From Tubulanus polymorphus (Eukaryota > Nemertea > Palaeonemertea > Tubulaniformes > Tubulanidae), in contig NC_134026.1 in NCBI RefSeq assembly GCF_964204645.1, positions 10,814,450 through 10,878,449 of the forward strand: a DNA stretch of 64,000 nt. The letters run 5' to 3'. The notes beneath the pieces are model-generated. The model worked only from the letters and a program-made list of their open reading frames with translations. It was not told the origin of the DNA and did no database searches. Within the stretch, counting starts at the first letter, position 1. The number at the start of each line of letters is the position of its first letter. The position numbers were made by a program, and so were the translations under genes. Of the stretch, positions 13,401-27,600 are shown in pieces.

Positions 13401-16400
13401 ATACATGTATCTATCATAGACAGATTTGCAGCCAAAAACAGGCCTGATCAATTTCAAAATGGCCGACTGGTGGCCATAGTTGTTCTATGGCAGCACTTTT
13501 AAAAGGTATTTTGTTTTCCAGGGAATTTTTGAAGATAATACCAATTTATTGGAAAGGAAAAAAGCGCTATAGAAATTGAATTACTATTACTATTACTAAT
13601 ATTGGTACATATGCATATTGTGTTTACAACCACAATCAACTGCAAATTTTTAGCTCATGACATTTCCGTCGAGTACAGTACCATTTCCTATGGTTTTTGC
13701 CAATATTTTCTAAATTTGGATTGATCGCCAATGGTTTTTCTGTACGACCCGGCCCTGCGGTATTGCATTTAGCCACTGACGAAATCCGCCATCTTTTTTC
13801 TTCGTGTTCTTGCATATGAACGCGTTGGATTTTTCACACAAAAATTAAGGGATTCAGGAAGTTAAGGGAGTTATCACTCTCGTAATGGTGAGTCCGTTCG
13901 GTTTGGGGGCTATCCCTTGTTTCTTTCTTTCCCGAAATGATTTAACTAATTTAATTTAATTTAGTTTAATCTAATTCATTATTGTTGATCGATTAATTGA
14001 ATAATTATGCCGCCCCCTCCTAAAGGTCAGCATCATGGCGGTGAGGGATGTTATTCGGTGCCTGGGACGACCACGTTTCGTGTACGTCATGTAGGCGTTA
14101 ATTGGGGCAAATCTGCTCCAGGAATACTCCTTGCAAATCTTGCGAGGGTTGGTCTGAGGACCTTTGGATTCGGGCTGATAAGGCTCGGAAACTGAAAGAT
14201 CGTTGTCGCGTTAATAGTAGAGATTCATTGGTTTCGGCCAACATGCCCACCGACGTCTCTAATTCTATTTCAAATCGTATAGCGGAGCGGTCTCCGATCG
14301 TACTTGCACGGGTTTCCCAACTCCGTTCACCGGGGAGGAACGAAAATTCCTGACTCAGAAGGATTTCCGTGTATTCAAAGACAAAATTTTTAAACTTATC
14401 GTCGCCGCAACAAGTCGTTACTACAACTTCTACAACAGGCAAGCCTATTCCTGATTGTCGGTTAGAAGTTCGCCAGCTCACTCAGTTATTCGGAATTCTG
14501 ACTCTGAATTCTTGGATGCTGGGGTAGGGTCTGATTTCAGTGAGGATCCGGTCCCAGAAGCGGCAATTCCTTGTAGAGTCGTTCCTGCCGCAAGCAATTT
14601 TGGGTTGCCCCATACAATAGGGACTTCCCTGGCTCGCAACAAATATATGTCCCGTTCAGTTTTATCCGAACCCGCAGGAGACATGCCATTTAGAGCAATG
14701 ATTAGTGAGTTTTTTGTCAAACACGGGGCAACTCGCGCTAAGCCCACAGCAGCTCCTCTGGTCGGTGAGTCAATGGAAGCTTATCGCCCTCCAGACACGG
14801 ATCTTAATGTTTTACGCGAATCGTCAGCGGTTTCAAGAGAATGGGCTAGATTAGATACTCAATTTTGAGGTGAATGTCGGACCGGAACGTTTTCGTTTCC
14901 CCCTCCAGAACGGGGTATGAAATCTGGAAAATATTTCAGTTCAACCGTTCCGCCTATAGGCGCATTTCGCCCAGATACTGGTTCAGCACAGTTGGGTATT
15001 CGTTTGCCTAAGTAAGGTTTGGTGGCCATGCGGTCAATCCTGGACAATCATACCAGAGTTGGTTCGTTTCAGGATATGGCACTTAAGAAGGGGGCTCCGA
15101 CCCAGAGTCAGTTGCCCTAAAACTAGAGGGAATGGACCGGATTATCCAATCTTTGGCTCGGTCTCTTTCACATGTAATTCCGTTGTCAGTTTGGGGTCAG
15201 GCTAATCTTGTGTTAGCCTCCCGTCAGTCAGTTATGGACTCCAGTTCCAAAGCTCGTCTACCAGATATGGTGTCCAATCCATTTCTGCAAGCTCCATTGG
15301 GGACAGCTTCACGTCTCTTCTCAGGTTGGTGTTTCCGCTGAGCTGAGGAAGATGCGGGAGGTCCAGACCACGTTCACCGTCCGAACTCCGTGGAAAAAGC
15401 GTTTGGGTCTGGCGCCGACAGCGCAAGGTTCAGCACAGACTCAAACGGAACCAAACTACAACGCTTTCTCAGGTGGCTACAGATGCCGGTTGGAGAACTT
15501 TTCGGAACAGGCTGCCTCTTTTATTGCTGGATCTAAGCAGCCATCGACAAGTACCATTTACGATGCCAAATGGGGTTATTTTGCAGATTGGTTTGCTGCA
15601 GGGGAAATTGATCCATGCTCACCCTATGTAGCTCAATTGGAAATTTTTTACTGCATCTATTTGTAGTAAAAGGTTATAACTTTTAAAGTTTACCGCTCTG
15701 CGATGTACCATACATTACGTGGTTCTCGATGGCCAAATGTAACAGCGGATCATCGGATATCCCAGCTTGTTGCAGGGTTTTCTGTTTCCCGGCCTCGGGT
15801 ACCGAGGATATTTCCACCATGTAATCTGTCATTAATTTTGAAGAAGTTAATGTAGGCTCCATTTGAACCTCTTTCCGCAGCGTCATTTGCGAATTTGTCA
15901 AAAAAGACTATTCTGACTGTTCTTGGCTTGCTCGGCCCGTCGTTCTGAGATTCATGCACTTTCAGTTCGACAAGGTCACATTGTCTTTGGGCCAGCAAAG
16001 GAATTTGTTTTGCTGCGGCCTGCTTTGAAGTTTTTGGCAAAGAACCAATGGCCAGGCTTGGTCGGTCGTCAATGGCGAATTGAAGCCCTAAAACATCGAG
16101 TGGAACTGGGTCTTCCGGAGAGGACGTTATGTCCTGTATGGTCGTTGTGTTCTATTTAGATCGCTCTGCTCCACGAAGGGGTATGCGGGAGCGGTTATTT
16201 ATTCCGCTGTTGGATCACCTGTAGGGTGATATTTCTCGGGACACAGTGGCCCGATGTGTCTCTTCCCTGATCAATGACATCTTATTGAAAGAGAATCTTT
16301 CCTTGGAGGGAGTTGTTCCTCATCAAGTGAGGTGAAGTCTGTCGGGCCACCTTTTGAATTCTCCATCAACATTCACATCCTTTTATTTACGGGATGTTTC

Positions 16401-19400
16401 ATCAGGCTCATAAGCGTTGCTCGGTCCTGTTGTTATGGCTCAAGGTGTCCGTTCTTTCGGATCGGACTCTAGCGTAGAATTTTTATGTTTGCATTATCAG
16501 GATCACGAGGGTTGTATCCATGTACATAGTTTGAGCTCATGTTTGCAAGTAATAATTTCGCAAAATTCCTCGAGCTGGACAGACTCATTGCAGCCAACCG
16601 GTCTTCCCTGTGCTCCAGTGCTCCATCCCGTGCTTGGGTTAGTGCTCTCTTTTTTCCCTCTTACCTTGCGCTTGAGCGGTGGTTTTTCTATCTACCTTTC
16701 CCCCACCATCCTTGTGCTAGGCTAGTCTAGCAAAAACCATAAGGGTACAAGGGGTACAGTACTCTAGTACTTTTTGGAACTAAAATTTGTATCTCCGAGT
16801 AGTACTTACCTTTTCTTATGCTGGGAATCCCGCCCACCTGCCCCGCATAGCTGCATTTTTGGGTCTGCGTTGGCGAAAAAAGATGGCAGATTTTGCTGGT
16901 GGCTAATTGCAATACCGCAGGGCCTGGTCGTATAGAAAAACCATTGGCGATCAATCCAAATTTAGAAAACATTGGCAAAAACCATATGAGAAGGTAAGTA
17001 CTACTCGGAAATACAAATTTAGTTCCAAAAATTGTAATATTCCATGATATTATGAGTCTAAATGCCATTGGTTTCTGTACGTGTTCACCAGGGGGTGTTG
17101 GATAGCGCATAGCATTGTATTTCCATATATATTGGTACCTATTTACAGGGAACAGGATACATATTGGTACATAAAACTATAATCGCGAAACTATAAACTA
17201 TTGCGAAATTGTAGCTTGTGACATGTTCTATGATAGTGGTAAGTTTTGAGCTCATTGTTCATCACCAAGCATTTGCCAAGTGCAGGGGCGGATCCAGGGG
17301 GATGGGTAGACAGTATTGGAAAGAAAATTAAGGGAACCTTTCTGATCTTAGGGCACACCCAGTATCCGGGTCAATGCAATCGTGGGGGGGGGGTGTTCTT
17401 TTTTTGAAATTTTGAAAATATGGTACCATTTAAAGGCTTTTAGAGGGCTTCTAGAGACTAGCAGAGCAATCCAGAATAAACGAATCCGAGACAAGATTTC
17501 AACAGATGCGGATAAAAATGAAGCTGGCGAACCCATGAAAGAATGGTTGTCGCCAACTTCAAGATCAACAATGAATTTCACAGAAGACACCCATGAAAAA
17601 CACTGGCATTGTTTTTTATATTTCCCTAGTGCCCCTATAACCTTTAAATGTGCTCCTTAACAATTATACAGAATACGGCTGTGCCCCTTCATTGTTAACA
17701 ATCGTCTTCACATTTATCCGTATGTCGTGTGCCGTATTCCAAACCAAAAGTGCCCCTAAAATTTGAAAAATTAGGCAAAAAAGTGCCTTTTTCTTCAGCA
17801 TTCACCGCGAATTAAAGCCTGAGCGTGCCCCTAGAAAAGGTAAAGTGCCCTTTTTTTCAACATTCTCCGCGTAAAGTGCCCTCTTCTAACGTACGAGTGC
17901 CCCTTTAGCCCTCCCTGAAAAGGCAAGGACAAGGTGCCCTCATCTAAAGCAAGAGTGCCCCTTGAAAAAGGAAAGTGCCCTTTTTAATCTATCATGATTA
18001 AAGGCCTTACAGGGTATATCAAATATGATTATCTCTCCTCACTTTCTCAGCAGCAGTATTTACCGATTAATTTTACAATTATGCCCGGATTAAGGACACG
18101 GAATTAGCGGTTGCTGAGATAATGCCGTCAAAAATATTGCCGGTGAAATTTCGAAGGGCACTAAAAAATTCTAGACCGTATTGGGCAATACGGCTAATAC
18201 GGTCTGGATCCGCCCCTGAAGTGGGCGTGGTGACCCATGAACCCCTTGTGCTAATTCCTTCAGATGGCCACATGATTGGAATATACATGTATTGTAAATT
18301 CAATTTCTATTATACTTCAGTTATTGAATTAATGTTGAATTTTCTGTTGCATTTCTCTACCTTGCATTGCCTAGTTGATAAAGGGGAATTGTGGATGGGG
18401 AGGTGGTCAAAGGTATCCCATGGTTCATAACCTTACATTTTGAGTAGCTGAACTTAGCATCTCTTGCTTTTGTATGATCGTACACCAAATGAAAGCTTGT
18501 ACTGTCGCTTTTTTATATGTATCAGCTCCATTCTGTATACGTAGGTTATTGGAACTAACAGCCATATATTTTTTAACTCCGGTGACATAGTCATCTAAGC
18601 TAAAAACATGATTCATATCGTAGAGCCCTAAAATCAATCAAAAGAAGTCCAATCCTATACTTATTTACATATAATTAAAAACCTTTAGTCACATTCTTTA
18701 AGCCAAGAAATCATTTCACGACGTCTTTCTGCATTTTCAGGATCAACTGCGTTGATCCTTTATAGAATGGTCCTGAGAGTAACTTTCTGTTAGCTCTTGG
18801 TGGCACAAATTGTAACCACTGGATAAACACAGCTGATATTTTGTCAATAGGAGGGAGATAAGGGTTGGAATTAATGTGGAGACTCGTCAATCGGCGCTTA
18901 GCCGTTTGGCTTACTTTACTTGGAGGAAATGTGCAAAATTGCAATGAATATTTCCCCATTCTACTAATTGATGCTTGACCTTGTTGTTTCTTGATGATGA
19001 TGATATCACTTGGAAATCCCTCTAGAAGAGCTTTCCTAGTGACGTCCTTGATCAAGATGATCAAGAACCTACCATGTGCTAGAGAGAACAAATAGATAGT
19101 GCTCAAAACTAAAATGTACTCAGTTGATTTCATACTTTCAATAGATGATGTTATTAAGTAGAGAAAAATCTTGCATGCATGTTAATCAATAAACAGATGA
19201 CTACATAACTTGGTATAAACAGGCACCTTGTCATCGTTGTACCTGTTAATCTTTCTAAATCATCATTGCGACTCGGTAAAGCCATATATCACTGAAATTT
19301 TAGCCTTAGTCGAGTAACCCCTTCTAGTTGGTACAGCTTGACATTCATAAACTTTAATGAAGTATAAATATTCATAGGGAAAAAAATTTACCTGAAGTAT

Positions 19401-21562
19401 TTGTTCCTGCCACATCGACCATCAACGTTGGTTAAAAATGGAAATAAAAATTATTTATCGGCTAATTATTCAATCCAATCCAAAAAGCACTCTAGCAGGG
19501 ATCCCAGAGTTTGCGGATCAGCAGAAATCAGCTTTTTTGCTGGCGATTTTGTAGTCTCTGAGATCAATGTAAATTTGATGTAAAAATAAAGGGGGGGGGG
19601 GTAGGGTGAGCTCTTCCAATTCGCTTGCATCGTTATTTTTAGTGATGATGGCTACAGAATGATGATGCTCACTTTGTGCCGCAATGCTATCATTAGTGCG
19701 ATCGTTGTTCTATCCTTAGCATTCAAAAAATTAATAGTGCACTATAGAAGGCGAGGTGGTGTGAAAGCGGATAGTGGCGCCGTACGGTTAAGAAGATACA
19801 CATGCGTTTAGACAGGCAACCAGTCTGGACTCAGAATATGACAGGCAACCAGTCCATTAGCTGTTAGCACAGTCGTTCTCCACTAGTCTTCCATTTACAC
19901 TATTTCACAGAATTTACCGCATTATCCGGATTCATATCCGGACGTGATAGTAGAGTCTTCCCCTAGTGTTCTCATTCAACGTTGATGGGACTCGAACCAT
20001 ATTATTTTTCACGAGACTAATGCCAGAATCAACATGGCGGCCCCATGGTGCGACGTGTTAGATAAAAAAGCCGGTAAAAATTCTCTAGCTTTGAGGGGGT
20101 ACGCCCCGCTCGAGCTTTCCCCGCTCGCGCCTAGGGTGCTTTGCCATGATACTGACTTGTTCAATTTTCTACTTCTTATTTTTTTGTGATATCTGAAATT
20201 TCTGCGGATTTGCTGAAGACCCTCTAGGGTACACATTCAATTTATAACACCAGTACCAAAGCTTCAACACCCCATGGGCTTCTGGTTAAATCTTTCTGAA
20301 TGTTCAAATATTTTAGGTGTGAAAGAAGTCCCGCGGTTGTTGGAAAGTGAGGTTTACCCAGCAACGGTGTGGGAAACTGTATTGAATCGAATTAGTTCAG
20401 AAGAACTTTGGAAACTGATGAAACTATTAACTCATGACATTTCTCCAAGAAATATTGAAGCAGTAAAGACTGATAGGATATGTCTGAGATCACTTCTCGC
20501 CCATTGCCTTGAAGTCTCAGCTGATAGGATTTGGGGTCAAAAATTGTGCATCTTCCTTCTGCGACATGGCTCAAGATATCAAAACATGGCTGTTGGATCT
20601 TCATCTGGCCTTCTAATGGCATTGAAAATTGGTATCGGATGTGGTAAGTTGTCCTCAGATCGAATGGAAGAAGTGTATGAATATCCTGTATGAATGAAAT
20701 AAAACTTAAAATGATATGCATGTATTTTTAGGTAACTTTGAATTGTTGAAGTACCTTTTTGGAAATTATGCAATTGAAGGCCACATGCGAAATAGTGTAC
20801 AAGATGATCAAGGAAACACTCTCATTCATTATTTGTGTAAGACATGCCAGAAAGATGGCACCGCTGAAGAGGCAGCATTACGATTGTTGCTCAACTATGA
20901 TCTGGATCCTATGATTCTCAACAAGGAGAAAAAACTGGCAATTGACTATGTTCATAAAGATATGCAACTTTATAAGATTTTGAATGATAAACAGCAAAAA
21001 ATTCGTGGTAGGTTAACTTAAATTCATATTTAGCTTAGGAGAATTATCAGCTGATAATACTTGTTTTTGATCAGGGGAAATTTGTTCCTTTATTTTTCTA
21101 GGATATTTTTTAAATTTTAACCATTTCAGGTCAAATCACAGCAGAAATTGAGACTATTAAAATGACAGGAAATATTGCATATAAAAATGAAGACTATGTG
21201 AAAGCAATTGCATTCTACAGTGAAGGAATTCAAAAAGTTCAAAAGATTAGAGACTTTGATCCTCAACAGCGGGCTATCCTTTACAACAATCGAGCTGCAG
21301 CACTGATTGCTCTGCAAAGATACCCAGAGGCTTACAAGGATGCGCAGACAAGTGTTACCATCGATAGTAACTATGCTAATGTATGTTAAAGTAGATGTTG
21401 CTATTTAGCCCACTTGGGACTGTTATCTAGTCCAATTTGGTCTGGGTGGACTACTGCGTTCAATCTTCCTCCATCGTCCATCTGTGCGATAGAATCCATT
21501 TATTTTGGGAATACGCTTCAACAGATTGTCTTAATATTTAGTTAATGCAGATAGTAGCTACC

Positions 21563-21629
<67 letters not shown>

Positions 21630-24600
21630 GTTTATATGTTCTTTGATTGTGGTGAGTTTCAAGGTCATTGGTTTTGTATATGGTCACCAGGGGCATTGAA
21701 TATTGAAATTGTTAGATTGTTGAGCATTTTAAACCGCTTCCCAAGTGGGCATGGTGTCCCTGGACCCATAGTTATTCATTTTGATCATTTGATATTTCTG
21801 AGATCAGTGCAGATCCTTTGACCTGTAGGGGCGCCCTAGAGGATGGGGCCCATATTTTTCTTTGAATTCGACACTAGTCCTACAGTATTTTTTAGATCAT
21901 TAACAAATTAAGAATGGCTGTTCTGAGTTTAGTATGGATTTTTTTATAGGCCAACAGCAACTAAGTTGATATCCATTGAGATACTAAGTTACATAGCTAT
22001 TCTTGAATTTGATCCCTTAGGGATGCTCTAACAATGGGGCCATTTGATGAATAAAGAATAATGAAGTTTCCATAACACGATGAAGCTTTATCAGCCCACA
22101 GGCTGCTTGTTTTGTTTTATAATTGTAAAACAATCTGAAAATAAAACATGCTGTCGCACCATTTCTTATCAATTATGTGCGCTTGGTTACACTCAAATTT
22201 AGTCACAGTATTGAATAGAAATTAGAAATAATCTCTTATCCGAAATTTGTATGTGGTGATCTGTAAAGCCTTGTGTACATCGACAAAGCGACTGGAGACA
22301 ACTAGTTGCAGCAACTGCATGGCGCGTGTCGAGCAACTGTAACAATTGTATCCAGCCAGTTCCACTCATGCACCACAAACTGTCTTGTAACTATTGTCTC
22401 CAATTGCAGTTTCGATGTATGCTAAGCTTTAGGCACAATAAGCATGGATTTTTAGACCATGGAAATTGTGTACTATTTTGGTACAGATTATCGCTCTGGT
22501 ACTCTACACCTTTCAATGATTGTATTATATGTTTGTATATTCAGGGCTACAGGAAACTTGCTCGAATCTGTACGTTTCAAGGAAAATTTGACAAGGCTGC
22601 CGAATCCTTTGCTAACTGCTTTGAAAAGCTCAAAAATAAATCAACAAAAGATAGTTGCGATTTGCTTATTGGACTTACAAAGTGTACGGTGAAAATTTCA
22701 GGTAATTTAGAAGCTTCTGCTAATTCACTGGATTAATGGTGACCATTTTGGTTTATTGTCCCCCGAATTGAAAGAGGGACTTAACGCTTTCCAGTCGTAT
22801 ACTGTATGGAAGACGGTATAAATCACATGAGCTTCTGACATATGTAGTATCTCATACAGTACATTCATTTCTACCTCTGGTCATCTAAGGAATCATGCAC
22901 TTGGCAAACAAGCTCCTGTTTCCAAGGTAAACCACTTTGCCCAAGGGCAATTTATTTAATTACTTGATGCACGGATCCTCTGAAATAATGCCAAAATGTT
23001 CATACTGAAGATAGGTATGCGATTCCATACATAATTTGAAAAAAAAATGTTTTCTTGATATTTTCTGTCCTTATTTTTGATCTTATTATCTGCAATAAGT
23101 CAGTTTTCTACCATCATTTGAAATCAATCCAATGCAACTTTCACTAATTTTCAGTTTTTCCAAACATTTTTGTAGAAAAAACTTGCAGAAAAAAGTTACA
23201 CACGTTCTCTCCCCCATTTAAAAACGTCGGTGATAGTTATAATTCATATTGTGTTTTTCCCAATCATCCTTACATTTCTAATGGTACAGCATAACTCGCT
23301 TAATTGTCCCCTGAGCGGCAAATGAAAGTTTTCCTGGGGAGAGGATGTGCCCTATTGATTTTGGGGTCCAAAGGTCAAGGTCATTACAGTTCATTGATGT
23401 GAAACCTTGTGTATGCGACTTAAGATGAACCATTGATAGCAGGATAATGATATTCGATAGTAATATTACCCCTAGGTAGAGGATGTGCCCTATCTATTTT
23501 GGGGTCCAAAGGTCAAGGTCACTAGAGGTCATTCATGTGAAACCTTGTGAATGCGATTCAAGAAGAACCATTCATAGCAGGACAATGCTATATCATAGTT
23601 TGATTACTTACCTTAGGGAGAGGATGTGCCCTATTGATTTTGGGTTACCAAGGTCAAGGTCGGTAGAGATCATTTGCGCGTAATTGCGATTCAAGAAGAA
23701 CCATTGATAGCAGGACATTCCTGTTTCATAGTATGATTATACCCGGGAAGAGGATGTGCCGTACTGATTTTGGAGTTATAGGGTTGATTTTCAAGGTCAA
23801 GAAATCTTGGATATCAAAGATCAGGGTCTTCAGGGGTCGCAGGGGACGTAGATACGTAGTATCAAATTGCCTTGTTCAGATTGGTTTTATTCGGATTTTC
23901 ACTTATTTCGGACTAAAATTCCGGGAAGTTATTTCCATTCAAATGAGAGCACATAATTTGGATTTAATATAGGCCTAATTCGGACAAAATTTTCCAGTGC
24001 CAGGTGATCTGAATTAAGCAAGTTCTATAGTAAAATCTGTACTCCAAATCAAAATTGCATAAGTGTCGCATATGGTAACTAGCTTGAAAATAAGCTCATT
24101 TCTTTGTCACTGCAGTTGGCAGTGAATGGAAATGAATTTGGGTCAGCGGTGGCACAACGAACCCTGAACTGCGCATCGCGTTGGTAATTAAAAATGCTTA
24201 AACTCGAGAGAATATTTACTGACGTTTAGTTTTGATAATGGATTAAACATACACCATCTTGTAAATTTGGGAAAGTCCATATTAAGAATTTCATTTCTTG
24301 TTTTCCACTTTATCAGGTCAACTCATGATATCCTGAAAATCTAATGGTTTTCATTTCTTCATATCCTCTTTGGTTTACCATTGTGAGTGCATGCATTTTG
24401 TCTCCTAATATACTGTTAATCAAGGCTAATGATTTATTGGGGTGATTGAAATCCTTTGCTGTCAAAATGGTAGGATATTGGACCACTTCCATGCATGCAA
24501 ATGTGGGATAACTAGATTGCTTTCTTTTACATGTATGTAATTAATTGTTCAGCTTCCAAGTGGACACACTGTACAGTATATAAATCATATTGATTTTTTC

Positions 24601-27600
24601 AATCCTGGTAGCCCTATGTTGTAAGGAAGGTATGTTCATGATGAATCATCATGCAGTTGTGTGTGGATACTACGTGTATATACATGTGTACAGTGCTTCA
24701 CGGAGATTGTGTCAATTGACAGATTTTCATAAGAATTTCTTGGTTCAAGGGGACACATGTTTGGTATTTTTCATGTGAACCCAACTGGCTGTGTAAGCAC
24801 GGTATTTTGGTGAATTTGGCACCAGCGAAGTGCGGTACTTTATAAGCACAGAATCTTGTGTGAACGCCGCTTATGATTTCAATCCATTCTTTACCAATGC
24901 TACACACATGATGTGCATTTTCACATGCAGCGAAAGGGTAAAACCATTGCTTGGCTTGAATGTGATTAGTCCCTTCTTATGCCCTTATGATAACTGCCCA
25001 GGTCTGTTATTTAAATTCACTCATTCCTGGCTGATAGCTTCCATATTCTTAGCATCACTCTAGTTCTTTTTTATCAGGGTTTATCTAGATATTTCATGTA
25101 CACAAGCATCATATTAATTTCAGGTAATAAACGTACGAAGCATCTTAATCGGTGTAATGCAAAATCCGAGATATGGGCGGATGTCATAAAATCTCTCGTT
25201 GTAAATCATGAGTGGTATGCAGTACACATGTTATTTCTTGGTGGTGGGCATGGCTATCACAAAGGACAAGGTGGTGCAGCTTCGTGTTGTGACTTAAATA
25301 ATCTGAGCCTGTTTGATTTGACGCATGCTCTTTTGGCAGGTACGTGTAAGAATTGAATACAGAGAAATTAAGAATGAAATTGATAACTGCACAACTTATT
25401 CATGGTGGGTTTACTTTTGTCTTAAGATGGACAACAGAAATCAGAAATGAAGCATTTACTGAATGAAGTACTTGCCAAATTGATTGAGCATCATGCGGAC
25501 ATTGGTACTATGAAACTGGATGATTCTGCCCCGTTTCGTTCTCCAATAAATTCTGCCATACTATTGGGAGTTAATGTTGGTAAGTTTTTGATCTCCTTGA
25601 CAGTCAAGTCAGAGCTCCACTGCCATATAGTCTCGTACAAATACACATGATGTTATACAGAATTGTGTACTTTGAAATAAAGATTATATATATGTTGTTC
25701 TGTATGTGATGGTAGGACAGATTTAAACATAAAAAGTACAGCGAGTTTCTGTAGAAGATAAACTTGATCAACGTAAATGAATTATGTGCCGCAATTGCCA
25801 CCATAAACATTATTCATTTGTTAAGCTATTTTTGTATCATCCTGTCTTTCATATTGATTACATTGAATAATCTTGTTTATTGGTTAACTATATTTTATTT
25901 ACAGGAAATTTCCAAGTACTCAAGGTTGTTGTACACATGTATCCAAACTTAACACGCTTTTGGCAACGAGGAATTCGAGGCCCCCTTCACTTCATTGCTG
26001 GATTGCATGTGGGAATGGGTTTCAATATTCCGGAACTAAACTGGTTGATTCAGTTCCTCATTGATAAAGGCATTGATCCGCTGTATCGAGATGACGATGG
26101 ATCCTTGGCAATCGATCTCTTCATTCCGTTCAGTTCAGCTTCTCGGCTGCTTAAACAGAAAATGGAATCCGGTAAATAAAATTAGTAGTAGTGAGTAGTG
26201 AGAGACAGTAGTGTAGGTTATTGACATGAATACAGTAGTAAACTACTATTTTTCATAATCTTCGAAAAAACTTCTATTTTAAGAGAAAGACTACTCTTAA
26301 AACTACTCCCAATTTGTTTTTGATGTTGGCAGTTCTTATGCTATAATGAATTTGATATGATATTCTTGATCTGGCACATTTCCTATCTACCACCATTGAA
26401 CAAATTCTAGATAAATGATTGTTAGACAAGTGAATTATGACTTGTTGATACTTAACGTGTCCGTTGAAACCATTTGCGTTATTCTTTAGTATTTACAAAC
26501 GGTAACCAGAAATATCCCATGAAGTCCAGAGCAACCAGAACAAGTTTCGATGAAGATATACCATCAAAGATCAAAACAACGAAGCCAGAACAACCACAAG
26601 TCAAAGTGTCAAATGGTGACTCAGCAAGTCAAGAGAGATCTGATCAGTCACAGCCTCTGAAGGAAAATTCAACCAGGAAACCTAAAAATAGACAGCTTCA
26701 GCAAGAGAAAACCCAACAGCCATGGAAAGCAACACTTACTAACCTGCTGTCTAATAGTGCAGCAAAGATTGTCAGTATTCTCAGAGGTAAGGCATATTCA
26801 ATTCTTCAAATACTTAATAATCCAGTACTGAAATCAACATGCAGGAATACTGATAACTACGCCATGTAACCATTCAGATATTTCAAGATAGCTTTAGATA
26901 AACCAGGTGGTGTCCGTGATAAATAAAAGATATGCATTTTTTCGTGGGTAATCAAGTCAAATCAAGTATCAAATGAAAGTTTGTATGTTGTGTGTTAAGT
27001 AATTTTGACTTGCCACACAAAATGTTGAAAAATACAGTAGAAACCACTAATTGTTGATCATTTAGGGACCGATTAAATTCATCGTCTTTGTGAGAATCTT
27101 GATTGGCAATCAGCAATTTGGTTTATGTTTGCAACCAGAAAAAATTGCCCTGCACTGGAATTAAGTTAGCCGACTGGCAGCCAGTGTTTACCTTGCCCGG
27201 ATACTTTAGGATCTTTAACATATCAAACAGGTCTTGCCCGAATCTACTCGCGAAAACCGCATAACTAACCCTATGGATGATCTGAACAACCTGAAATCCA
27301 TCATTGTGAAGTATCTGAGCATACCTATACCCGAAGGATCTATCAAGGATACTTTTAGGCTTGGCAAGAAACTGGCAGGCATCACGCTGGAAAAACTTTT
27401 TTATGCCCGTTATTAACGTAATTGGGAAAAAAAATTGCTGATTCAAGGTCGTTTACGCAAAGGCAAAGCTCGGCCGTGAGTGGGGGGAGCTCCAGGGGAT
27501 ATCCCTCTCTTAAATTCTTAATTACCTGTCCCAAAATGGTGTGATTTCAGTGAAGAGCACAGTAATTTAGGCTACTTACAATCTCCTTACTTACGACGCC

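Larger units (their letters stand above)
13662..17038 (+). mobile_element. DIRS1-like retrotransposon B, internally deleted
   Basis: Starts ATTTCCGTCGAGTACAG and ends CCAAAAATTGTAAT. It has inverted terminal repeats and an internal complementary region near 16729-16830, as in DIRS1. The gag start (14007) and tyrosine recombinase remnants (15480-16420) remain, but reverse transcriptase and RNase H are missing: sequence jumps from the gag end to the recombinase start relative to element A. Many frameshifts. Inserted in R1 copy d within intron 3, in gene sense. Non-autonomous. Confidence 0.88.

Noticed and set aside
21567-21627. TA-rich run as a promoter or origin
   Set aside because: A simple dinucleotide microsatellite in a deleted R1 copy, inside an intron.
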